Source: Caldilineaceae bacterium (lineage in GTDB: Bacteria; Chloroflexota; Anaerolineae; Caldilineales; Caldilineaceae). Taken from it: a stretch of DNA of 35,244 bases. Shown piece after piece: positions 16,017 to 22,739 of this stretch (positions are counted from its first letter, which is position 1; each line of letters starts with the position of its first letter). Both the position numbers and the translations under genes were made by a program. The notes under the pieces are model-generated. The model worked only from the letters and a program-made list of their open reading frames with translations, had not been told where the DNA came from and ran no database searches. Where the stretch lies: contig JAPPAJ010000246.1 of the NCBI GenBank assembly GCA_026705565.1, positions 1-35,244 of the forward strand, given 5' to 3'.

Positions 16017-16025
16017 ATTGTACCG

Positions 16026-16465
16026 TGCGGAAGATAGTTTAATTGTACCAATTTCCAACAGACACCTTCAGATTGCGGCGAGCAGTTACTTCCCCCGCGA
16101 GGCCCTTCCATGCATTCGATGCGGTTTGGATCAGGTAGAGCTTGGTGTGTATCCGATTACAGGGATCCCAAAGGCGGATCGGCACTTGGGAAGGGCGTCC
16201 TCGGCGTTCACAAATGGCCCTGCACTGCGCCCGTTCCCGTCCCAAGCGCCGGTTGACCGAGCACGGGTTCGGGTACAGGGCTCTTGGGCCATAGGGCTGC
16301 TTATGCGGCGGTCAAGCCGATAGCCACACCTGAGACGGCACCACAGATCCCGCTACCATCCGCCCCGGAATTTGGTGGTGTAGCCAACCTTCATCTGTAA
16401 CTCCCTGCGGATTGTGGTTCGGAACCGTTCACGATCACGGACAGTATCAAAAACGGTGTATGGTG
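16026..16465. other. Region between the TnpB element and MNT-HEPN copy 2, no supported gene
   Basis: Several short frames occur but none has a recognisable domain or good start. The sequence is less GC-rich than its surroundings around 16030-16070. It holds the upstream part of the promoter for the next gene. Confidence 0.35.
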
Positions 16466-16495
16466 TGGATAACGGAACGGCAAACCTCCTATAAT
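16466..16495 (+). promoter_or_regulatory. Promoter of MNT-HEPN copy 2, probably giving a leaderless transcript
   Basis: A perfect -10 box TATAAT lies at 16490-16495 with a fair -35 (TGGATA, 16466-16471) at 18 bp. The -10 ends only six bases before the ATG at 16502, so transcription should start at or next to the start codon. No ribosome binding site is present, which fits leaderless translation. Confidence 0.6.
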
Positions 16496-16501
16496 CGACG
16501 C

Positions 16502-17350
16502 ATGAACCAGGTTGTCGCACAGGCCACTGCCCACGACGCGCACGCCTGCCGCGTGGCGCAGGTCGTCGAACAGGTCGAGGGCGTCGAACGGGTGATTCTG
16601 TTCGGTTCGCGCGCCCGTGGCGATTTCCAGCCTGGTTCAGACCTCGACCTGTTGGTCGTGTACGCGCCGGGGTGTTCCCGAAGCGACGTCTTCCTTCCGT
16701 GCGTGCAGGCGGCGAAGGCGGCGACAGTCGGCGAGTACGGCCGCTCCGTCAGCGTCGACATCACGCCGCTGGCGTCCGACCACTTCGACTTCATGCAGCA
16801 CGGCATCAACCATGTGGCCGCCCATGCGGCCAGGGAAGGGATTACGCCGATGGGCGATGTCTACCGGCCACCGTCCGAACCCCGGGAACCAACCTTGCCC
16901 GAACATCGAAGGCGGGAATCAATGGAACGTGCCTTCCATGCGGTTGGCCACCTCGACGCCCTGGAGGGATTGTTCGAGCTGGGACCGGACCACTATCGGC
17001 GACCCCAACAGTGGGAGATCAATGTCGGCACACAGGCCCAAAGGGTTTTGGAACATGGCCTCAAGGCCGTGATCGCCGCACATGGCGACGCCTATGAATG
17101 GCGGCATCCCTTGGGCGAACAACTCGAACATGCGCAGCGGCACGTACCCGGCCTCTCGCTCCGGTCGAACCTGGCCGTGCTGACCACCTTTTCCGGCGGT
17201 GATGTTTACGACACGCCGGAACTCGAAGTCGGGGCTGACGAATTGCTTGCAGACATACGCGCCGATGTGCAGACCCTGTTCGCCATCTGTGCCGAGAAGG
17301 CCGGTTTCGACTCCTGGGCGATCGACAGGTCGGACTTTCAATCGGCGTAG
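16502..17350 (+). CDS. Single-chain MNT nucleotidyltransferase-HEPN protein, copy 2
   Basis: The start at 16502 (MNQVVAQATAHD) follows a TATAAT box and gives 282 residues; an upstream in-frame start lies before the promoter. The N-terminal domain has RVILFGSRARGDFQPGSDLD (Gly35, Ser36, Asp47, Asp49) and VSVDITPLA (Asp86), a complete minimal nucleotidyltransferase site. The second half (about 145-280) is HEPN-like: VLEHGLKAVIAAHGDAYEW followed by RHPLGEQLEHA. It lacks the ~100-residue tail of copy 1. The family can modify HEPN RNases by adding AMP; the fusion suggests self-control within one chain. No partner gene is adjacent. It is followed after about 65 bases by repeat copy B. Confidence 0.82.
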   Translation: MNQVVAQATAHDAHACRVAQVVEQVEGVERVILFGSRARGDFQPGSDLDLLVVYAPGCSRSDVFLPCVQAAKAATVGEYGRSVSVDITPLASDHFDFMQHGINHVAAHAAREGITPMGDVYRPPSEPREPTLPEHRRRESMERAFHAVGHLDALEGLFELGPDHYRRPQQWEINVGTQAQRVLEHGLKAVIAAHGDAYEWRHPLGEQLEHAQRHVPGLSLRSNLAVLTTFSGGDVYDTPELEVGADELLADIRADVQTLFAICAEKAGFDSWAIDRSDFQSA

Positions 17351-17415
17351 CCCGTCCCCCTGTGGCGGTTTGCAGTCCCGTACCGTGCCAAAAACGTGCC
17401 GGGGACATGTGGCGG

Positions 17416-17740
17416 GACGATCCAAGATGTCGGGTTTCCGAATCCGGGTTGGCTGTTCGCATACGGCGATTGGGTAATTGAGCTGTGATATCCACCTGTA
17501 CACCACCTGAGCTCAAATCATTCGCCGAGTTCGACCTCAATGTTGGAAGCTTTGAGGTCGGTTCAACTGACTACAAACTCGACCCTATCTCAGCCACCGA
17601 ACCGGTGAGCAAGGAATGTTCAGCCTTGCACAGGACGATGAAGCGGGTGCAGAACAAGACTTCGGAACCGGTCGCCTACCTAACGCAGTCTACGTAGGGA
17701 TACTGTAGTCAGCGTCGACCTTCCGACCTTCGGGCTCAAC
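17416..17740 (+). repeat. Direct repeat, copy B (325 bp)
   Basis: This copy matches 13057-13378. Its last ~50 bp encode, on the minus strand, VEPEGRKVDADYSIPT and a stop, clearly the C terminus of a second MNT-HEPN copy-1-like gene (copy 1 has VEPEGREVDADHSTPM). The rest of that gene is absent: unrelated sequence begins right after 17740. The repeat is thus what remains of a duplicated cluster. Confidence 0.9.
17485..17697 (+). CDS. Small conserved hypothetical frame in repeat copy B (70 aa)
   Basis: A GTG at 17485 opens 70 codons ending at TAG (17695-17697): it begins MISTCTPPELKSFAEFDLN and ends SEPVAYLTQST. The same frame survives in repeat copy A despite about 15% divergence, with a 3-base in-frame difference (Asn-Val-Gly versus Asn-Gly), which favours a coding origin. 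An in-frame stop lies just upstream, so it is either a short gene or the end of a broken one. It is convergent with the MNT-HEPN 3' end. Function unknown. Confidence 0.35.
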   Translation: MISTCTPPELKSFAEFDLNVGSFEVGSTDYKLDPISATEPVSKECSALHRTMKRVQNKTSEPVAYLTQST

Positions 17741-17769
17741 TGCAGGTGCTTTTGGGCCGGGTCGCGGTG

Positions 17770-19434
17770 TCAGCCGGAATTGAAGATGCTTTCCATGAAG
17801 GCGTGGACATCCGGTGCCCTTTGCAGCAACGCAAACCTGCCCCAGCTCCCGGGCATGCCGAAATCCGACAACCTCCAGGTGGCGTTGAAGTACAGCGTGG
17901 TGAAGACGGCAAAAAACTCCTCGACGTTCAACATCGCATAGGTGCCCTCAAAGCGCCCCAGCCGCCGGGCCCGCTCGTAGAGGGCCTCGATTTGCACGTG
18001 CTCGGCCGGGGTGAAGCAGAGGTTTTGAATGAGGTGCGCGAACTCGTGGATCGTCACGTCCGACCATGCGCCGGTGTCGCTCGATAGGGCGAGCAGATTG
18101 TCCTCCGGGATGCCGGACCCGGGCTGGCCCGGAATCCCGCCAAGCCCGAGGTACGTATCGTACGGGGCCCCGACCTCATCGGGCTGCCCCTTCAAATACG
18201 CAAATTCCGGCAAGTCGGTCACGTAGCCGTCGCCGGGGTAGATCGCCAACTCCGCACCCGCCTCCGCCAGACAGTCGGGAATGCCGGGCCGCACATTGGC
18301 CAGCATCTGTTCCACCCGGTCGCCCGCGGCGTGCAAGGCCCGCGGGTCGACCTGGGCGGGTGCCTTGATCCACACGTCCCCGCGTTGCAGGAACTGCGCG
18401 TAGTAGGACGGCACCGCAACCACGCTCAGGCTGTTGAGCAACGACCGCCCAATGCTGTCGGCCTCTTCGCTTGCGCATATGCGGTGCTGCGCGCGGAAGG
18501 CGCGGGCCGGCCCGACCTGCGAACCGCCCACCATGATCACCTCCTCGACATCGAGCAGGCACGCACCGGGGCTTTCCCGCACGCGGTATTTGAGAACGTA
18601 CCGTGCCCGGCCGACCGCGTCCCGCTTCTCGAACGATTCGACCTCGAACACCAGCGCATGCGGCCAGTCCGCGCGCAGATTGGCCCGTATCGTTGCTGCC
18701 AGACTGTCGAGCGAGGCGCCGTCCGGATGGGAGTGCGAACGAAGTCGCAGGCTGCCGTCGCCCACCCACTCCGAATCGGCGACGTACGACCACTCCCGTG
18801 TCCAGCCGGCGGGAATGTCGACCGCGAACGCGTAGTCGTGGTTCCGGATCACGATGTCGGTGTCGATGATCGTCGCCTGCCGTGGCGGGCCCGCGGCCTT
18901 GGCGATCGCATCCATGATTGACCGCACGGCGTCTGCGAGGGTGGGTGTGGCGCGGGCAATGGGTGTGGGCGAACGCACAGGGCGTGCCGTCGCCGTTGGC
19001 AGCGGCACCGACGGATCGATTGAATCCAGGTACGCCTGCCAGCTCCCCACGTGGCGCGACATGATCCAACCGACTTCCCCGGTCTCGGTCTTCAGCTTCA
19101 GAAGCGTCCATCCGGCACCGCCTCCCGACCTCCCCGTCACGCAGACCTGAAGCCCGGGTTCAAGTTCCCGGCTGGAGTAGTTGAACGTCGCCGGTATCGA
19201 GCCTTGCAACACATACTGAAGCTCGCCTTCACACTCCATCCGCGGGGCCGGTGGCGTCGCCCTGGTCGCCACCACGGTCGACCGTGTGAATCCAAGGCCC
19301 AGACCACAGGCGACGACTGCAATCAGGATCCCGCCGACAAGGTACCTGATGAAACTCCAACGAGACTTCGACACTGTGGGACCATCCGTGGAAAGCATTA
19401 TGGATCGACTCAGAATTGCCCGCACATGCGACAT
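17770..19434 (-). CDS. Membrane-anchored or secreted SH3-like / HExxH metallopeptidase-like protein
   Basis: Of 554 residues, about 25-50 form a hydrophobic segment (FIRYLVGGILIAVVACGLG), a signal anchor. Residues about 65-130 look like a bacterial SH3 domain (PGLQVCVTGRSGGGAGWTLL, GEVGWIMSRHVGSW). A Thr/Pro/Ala linker follows (LPTATARPVRSPTPIARATP). The C-terminal part has VTIHEFAHLIQNL (HExxH at 463-467) and a glutamate about 40 residues on (NVEEFFAVF), a gluzincin-like zinc site. Substrate unknown. The start is uncertain: a second Met at 19398 also precedes the hydrophobic segment, and no good ribosome binding site is seen. The 5' end overlaps the MNT-HEPN pseudogene on the other strand. 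It appears to have replaced the body of an MNT-HEPN gene next to repeat copy B. Confidence 0.75.
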   Translation of the reverse strand: MSHVRAILSRSIMLSTDGPTVSKSRWSFIRYLVGGILIAVVACGLGLGFTRSTVVATRATPPAPRMECEGELQYVLQGSIPATFNYSSRELEPGLQVCVTGRSGGGAGWTLLKLKTETGEVGWIMSRHVGSWQAYLDSIDPSVPLPTATARPVRSPTPIARATPTLADAVRSIMDAIAKAAGPPRQATIIDTDIVIRNHDYAFAVDIPAGWTREWSYVADSEWVGDGSLRLRSHSHPDGASLDSLAATIRANLRADWPHALVFEVESFEKRDAVGRARYVLKYRVRESPGACLLDVEEVIMVGGSQVGPARAFRAQHRICASEEADSIGRSLLNSLSVVAVPSYYAQFLQRGDVWIKAPAQVDPRALHAAGDRVEQMLANVRPGIPDCLAEAGAELAIYPGDGYVTDLPEFAYLKGQPDEVGAPYDTYLGLGGIPGQPGSGIPEDNLLALSSDTGAWSDVTIHEFAHLIQNLCFTPAEHVQIEALYERARRLGRFEGTYAMLNVEEFFAVFTTLYFNATWRLSDFGMPGSWGRFALLQRAPDVHAFMESIFNSG

Positions 19435-20084
19435 TGGAACGCTGCCTGAAGGCTACGCAGGAAGCCGAGCGAGTGGATTTCAGAAAGCATGTCCATCGGG
19501 ATAATCAACACAACCTGTGCGCCCTAGCCGAGCTGCTGTCGGCGGAGGCGTACGCCAACCTGACGGCCATCATGCCGACCGATTACCTGCAGCAACTGGA
19601 TGCGTACCAGAGCACCGCCTTGTACGAACACGACCAGCGGGTGCAATAGCCAACGACTGACAACGAAACGTTGCTCGCAGTGGCGCAACGAACATCCCTG
19701 TATCTGGCCGACCACGCATTGGCATTGACGGGCAAAACGCCCCGCGACATCGGCTACGAACATCGCATCGGCGATGATGCGCTGGGCGGATTCGGCACCG
19801 TTGCCCTTGACCACTACACCCACGCCCAGCTGGGCGCACGGGAGCGACAACACATCGTGAACTCCGAACGCGTGGACGTTCTGAACCAATTGCTCGGCAA
19901 TAAGTTGACGGAATCCCAACTGGATCGTGTCGAATCGAATTGGTACACCCACAACGCGCCTGACGATGCGGCAAAGCGGATCGGGGCCGTGATGGCTGAT
20001 CCGTCCGCATAGCTCGATTTGCTTGTCAAAACCGGCTATCGCGAGACCGATGGCGACACACCGCCGCCCAAGGGCGGTTGGTGA
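19416..20084 (+). pseudogene. MNT-HEPN copy 3: HEPN and tail only, two in-frame TAG codons
   Basis: In one continuous plus-strand frame the sequence aligns with copy 1 from HATLERCLKAT (copy 1 HNALERCVKAA) through YLQQLDAYQ, LADHALALTGKTPRDIGY, GDDALGGFGTVAL, LNQLLGNKLTESQLDRVESNW and VMADPSA to a TGA at 20082-20084. The nucleotidyltransferase half is missing. TAG codons interrupt at 19647-19649 and 20010-20012; both fall where copy 1 has tryptophan (VEWPT and PAAWRT), so each fits a single TGG to TAG change. No frameshift has occurred, so the loss looks recent. Other genes here (for example the one ending at 34361) use TAG as a normal stop. Confidence 0.8.
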
Positions 20085-20584
20085 ACACTGCCTGAACCCA
20101 GCACCTAAAGTTGCCCCCGCTCCACGAAATGGGCAGCCCAAGGCGCAGGTTTGTCGAACAGGCGGAGTGCCCTGCGAAATCGCCAACTCGGTCAGCTCTT
20201 GGATGGTTGGCAACACCGGAAGCCTGAACACACAGCAACATAAAACTGAAACCCCGCCCGGAACAGGACGCGCCGCTGAACAGGGTCGGGCATCCGCCAC
20301 CGGTTCCCGTCCAGGTCCGCCGGCAACGACACGTTCAACCTCGAACTGGTCCGGCGCATCGCTCGAAGTCCATGACGACTACATGCTGAACACCTGTCAC
20401 CGCTTTGCCTTGGAGCACATCGTCCGGGAGGCCCTGTGGGGCGCCGGCACCGCTACAGTGCGCCCGTCCGCCACGCAACTACACGAACAGACCGCCACGC
20501 TGGAAGTGCGGATCCAGACGGTAGGCGGTGGCCGGGCTGCTTGGCTTTGGCTGGCGAAATTCGATGTTCGAGGACCTTGGTGCC
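20085..20584. other. Region after MNT-HEPN copy 3 without a supported gene
   Basis: A long plus-strand frame (20023-20646) is open but its product is low-complexity and has no domain; I treat it as non-coding. No RNA hairpin with a T-run was found. Confidence 0.35.
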
Positions 20585-22330
20585 CTAACCGGGTTCAGGC
20601 TGTGGCGTGCCGGTACCTGCCGACAGTTCACCGATCCGTTGCGTGATGCGCCCGGTGAAAACCGCAGCTATCTGATCCACATCCACAATTTCGTGCCCCC
20701 AGTGTTGGCGGTCAACACTGGCTTCAAGTTCCGGGATGGGCTGGTTGTCGATGGTGGCAGAACGCGACAGCGTTGTATCGTCAAGTCGCCAACGTATGGA
20801 GAATTTCACGTTGAACCCACCGTGGCCTGTACCGGTGTACCAATTGAAGCTGTATTTGTGCTCAAGCTCCAATGGCCTATGGCTGCTCAACTTCAACCCA
20901 CGCACAAGAATGTGTTGCGCTGTCGTCTGCGGCCAGTGGCGGGCCTCCAACAGGTAGCTGCCGACGACGGCTGTGTTGTCCATCGTCACGGAGGAGGATT
21001 GATCATTCCCGGCAAAGAGCTCAGACAATCGCTTGCGCTCCGTCTCCAATTCGTCCAGTGTAGGACGGATAAATCTCCTAAACGAGAGATCGAGATCCCT
21101 GATGTCGGAATCATCAGGCTCCGGTCCTTGGTTCTCGTCCACGAAATTGTCGAATTCCCGGCCCACCTCAAGCCTGGCCAGGGTCCCGCCCAGGTTGGCC
21201 AGCGGTATTACCGTGCCGGCGCTCCGCGGCTGGCGTTCCGTGCCGCCATAGACCACGAATTTGGACGTTACGTTGGGCACCACTTCAGCTACCCGATTGA
21301 GCGATCGGAAGTAGTCTGCACTGGTGGTCGCGCCCGACTTGACCTCAAAAGCGGCAATCTCTTGCCCGACCGGATAGAGCAGGTCGCACTCCAAGCCTTT
21401 CGCATCTCGGAAAAAGGAAAGTGTGTCGGCTCGTTTCCCTCGGTTGAAGCGGTGCTTGAGTGCCTCCACCACGACCGCGTTTTCAAAGAGGTGGCCGCGC
21501 AGCGGGTGGGTTGCCACCTGTCCGGCATGTTCGATTCCGATCAGGTAGGCGGCCAAGCCAACATCATGGAAATAGAGTTTGGGTGCCTTGACCAAGCGCT
21601 TGCGGATATTGGCAGAGTACGGTCGTAGCCGGAAACTGATGAAGCTCCTCTCCAGCAGTGCGAGCCAGGCGCCAGCCGTGTGGTTCGATACCCCGGCGGC
21701 ACGTCCCAGGGAACTTAGATTGACAAGCTGGCCCACTTGGCCGGCACACAGCCGCACGAAGTTCTGGAACAGGGGCAGATCCTGGAACTCTGCCAGCTGG
21801 CGCACGTCACGCTCCACGTAGGTGTCAAAGTAGTCAGCCAACGCCTCGGTCGGATTGAGCTTTCCGGCAATGATCCGAGGATAGAAACCTGAATAGAGAA
21901 TATCGTCTACCGCGCTGCTGGCCCCCGTCTGGTGGCGTTCCGTCAACGACAAGGGCAGCAATCGCAGCAAGGCCGTGCGGCCGGCCAGGGATTGAACCTT
22001 GTCGGCGAGCTTGGACTGCGCACTGCCGGTCAGAACAAACAAGCTGTTGGACCTCTTTTCGTCCACAACCACCTGGATGTAGGACAGGAGATCAGGCACA
22101 CGCTGCACCTCGTCTATGATGGTGCCGTTTTGAAACTGGGCCAGGAATCCCCTGGGATCCGACTCGGCAAATTGCCGTACGTCCGATGCTTCCAGGTTGG
22201 CGTACGCCAGGCCGGGGAAGGTGTCCCGACAGAGTGTCGTTTTCCCGGATTGCCGGGGCCCCAGCACGGTGACGACAGGATACTCCTTGAACCGCCGCTC
22301 CAGATGCCGGGTTATCTCTCGTTGAATCAT
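20585..22330 (-). CDS. AAA_14/DUF4143 ATPase with C-terminal extension, paralogue 1
   Basis: The start at 22330 (MIQREITRHLERRF) aligns with the start of the neighbouring paralogue. The 581-residue protein has the P-loop VLGPRQSGKTT (22-32), Walker B IIDEVQRVP (71-79) and sensor LFVLTGSAQ (about 98-105). The DUF4143 part follows, with a winged-helix-like segment and a PD-(D/E)xK-like core LECDLLYP...AFEVKSG (Asp316, Glu329, Lys331). COG1373 ATPases usually end near residue 400; here about 190 more residues follow (from VGREFDNFVDENQ onward), beta-rich near the end and conserved in paralogue 2. Function is unknown for the family; such ATPases are frequent in accessory regions. An inverted repeat lies just upstream. 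Confidence 0.88.
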   Translation of the reverse strand: MIQREITRHLERRFKEYPVVTVLGPRQSGKTTLCRDTFPGLAYANLEASDVRQFAESDPRGFLAQFQNGTIIDEVQRVPDLLSYIQVVVDEKRSNSLFVLTGSAQSKLADKVQSLAGRTALLRLLPLSLTERHQTGASSAVDDILYSGFYPRIIAGKLNPTEALADYFDTYVERDVRQLAEFQDLPLFQNFVRLCAGQVGQLVNLSSLGRAAGVSNHTAGAWLALLERSFISFRLRPYSANIRKRLVKAPKLYFHDVGLAAYLIGIEHAGQVATHPLRGHLFENAVVVEALKHRFNRGKRADTLSFFRDAKGLECDLLYPVGQEIAAFEVKSGATTSADYFRSLNRVAEVVPNVTSKFVVYGGTERQPRSAGTVIPLANLGGTLARLEVGREFDNFVDENQGPEPDDSDIRDLDLSFRRFIRPTLDELETERKRLSELFAGNDQSSSVTMDNTAVVGSYLLEARHWPQTTAQHILVRGLKLSSHRPLELEHKYSFNWYTGTGHGGFNVKFSIRWRLDDTTLSRSATIDNQPIPELEASVDRQHWGHEIVDVDQIAAVFTGRITQRIGELSAGTGTPQPEPG

Positions 22331-22338
22331 TGCAGTTA

Positions 22339-22374
22339 GGGTGCAAATTGGAAACAGTGATTCCAATTGTATCC
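22339..22374. promoter_or_regulatory. Inverted repeat upstream of ATPase paralogue 1
   Basis: AATTGGAA (22346-22353) and TTCCAATT (22361-22368) form a perfect 8-bp inverted repeat. Outer arms GGGTGCAAATTG (22339-22350) and CAATTGTATCC (22364-22374) also match imperfectly. The centre (about 22356.5) is 26 bp before the start codon, almost the same place as the stronger repeat of paralogue 2. Probably a shared operator type. Confidence 0.5.
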
Positions 22375-22501
22375 AAACTGGCTTTCTCCCGGAGGTTGTC
22401 GAGCGGCCGGTTGTTCGGTCAGGTTGTGGTAGCTGTCCCCGGCTTCCAGGCCGGCACAGGGGTCTTGGGTTGCCGCCTGCAGGGGCGTGGCAGCGCGGCG
22501 G

Positions 22502-22652
22502 ATGCAGGCCGAGGTCCAGGCCCACGCCATCGCGGAGATATGGCAACGCAACCGCAACCAGGCGGCCACAGCCCGGGAACTGGGGCGTAAGCCGCATGAC
22601 CGTTCACCGCGCCCTGAAGGCTGCGGGCCTACTCAAACCCACTGAGCCATGA
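22502..22652 (+). pseudogene. Frameshifted Fis-type helix-turn-helix remnant
   Basis: One frame reads MQAEVQAHAIAEIWQRNRNQ then AATARELG. One base out of frame, near 22588 (CTGGGGCG), the next continues GVSRMTVHRALKAAGLLKP and stops at TGA 22650-22652. Joined, this is a Fis-like (HTH_8) DNA-binding domain as found at the end of NtrC-type activators or in small regulators. The rest of the gene is missing. Confidence 0.5.
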
Positions 22653-22739
22653 CCGAACGATTTTGAGGATTGCCAGCCGGATCAGTACCGAGTAGCACGC
22701 GGAGACGGCCTCGGTGAACATGCGCTGCAGTGCAGCGAT

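Larger units (their letters stand above)
14540..16025 (-). mobile_element. IS200/IS605-type element carrying tnpB only (bounds approximate)
   Basis: The unit consists of tnpB flanked by subterminal hairpins. The left-end hairpin (15994-16016) and right-end hairpin (14580-14606) share the GGTCCGCTT...GGACC pattern and an 11-base loop when read toward the element. No tnpA is present, so movement would need TnpA in trans. It sits between the two intact MNT-HEPN genes. Confidence 0.6.

Noticed and set aside
14398-16323. Plus-strand open frame of 641 codons opposite tnpB
   Set aside because: The minus strand has the RuvC and zinc-ribbon residues of TnpB; the plus frame is an antisense artefact.
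19416-20084. Recoding of TAG as tryptophan to keep MNT-HEPN copy 3 functional
   Set aside because: TAG serves as a normal stop in other genes here and the nucleotidyltransferase half is missing, so decay is the simpler explanation.
20023-20646. Plus-strand frame of 207 codons after MNT-HEPN copy 3
   Set aside because: Its low-complexity product has no domain, and its first part overlaps the end of the pseudogene in another frame.
20528-21628. Plus-strand open frame opposite ATPase paralogue 1
   Set aside because: The minus strand is conserved with a full-length paralogue; the plus frame is not.
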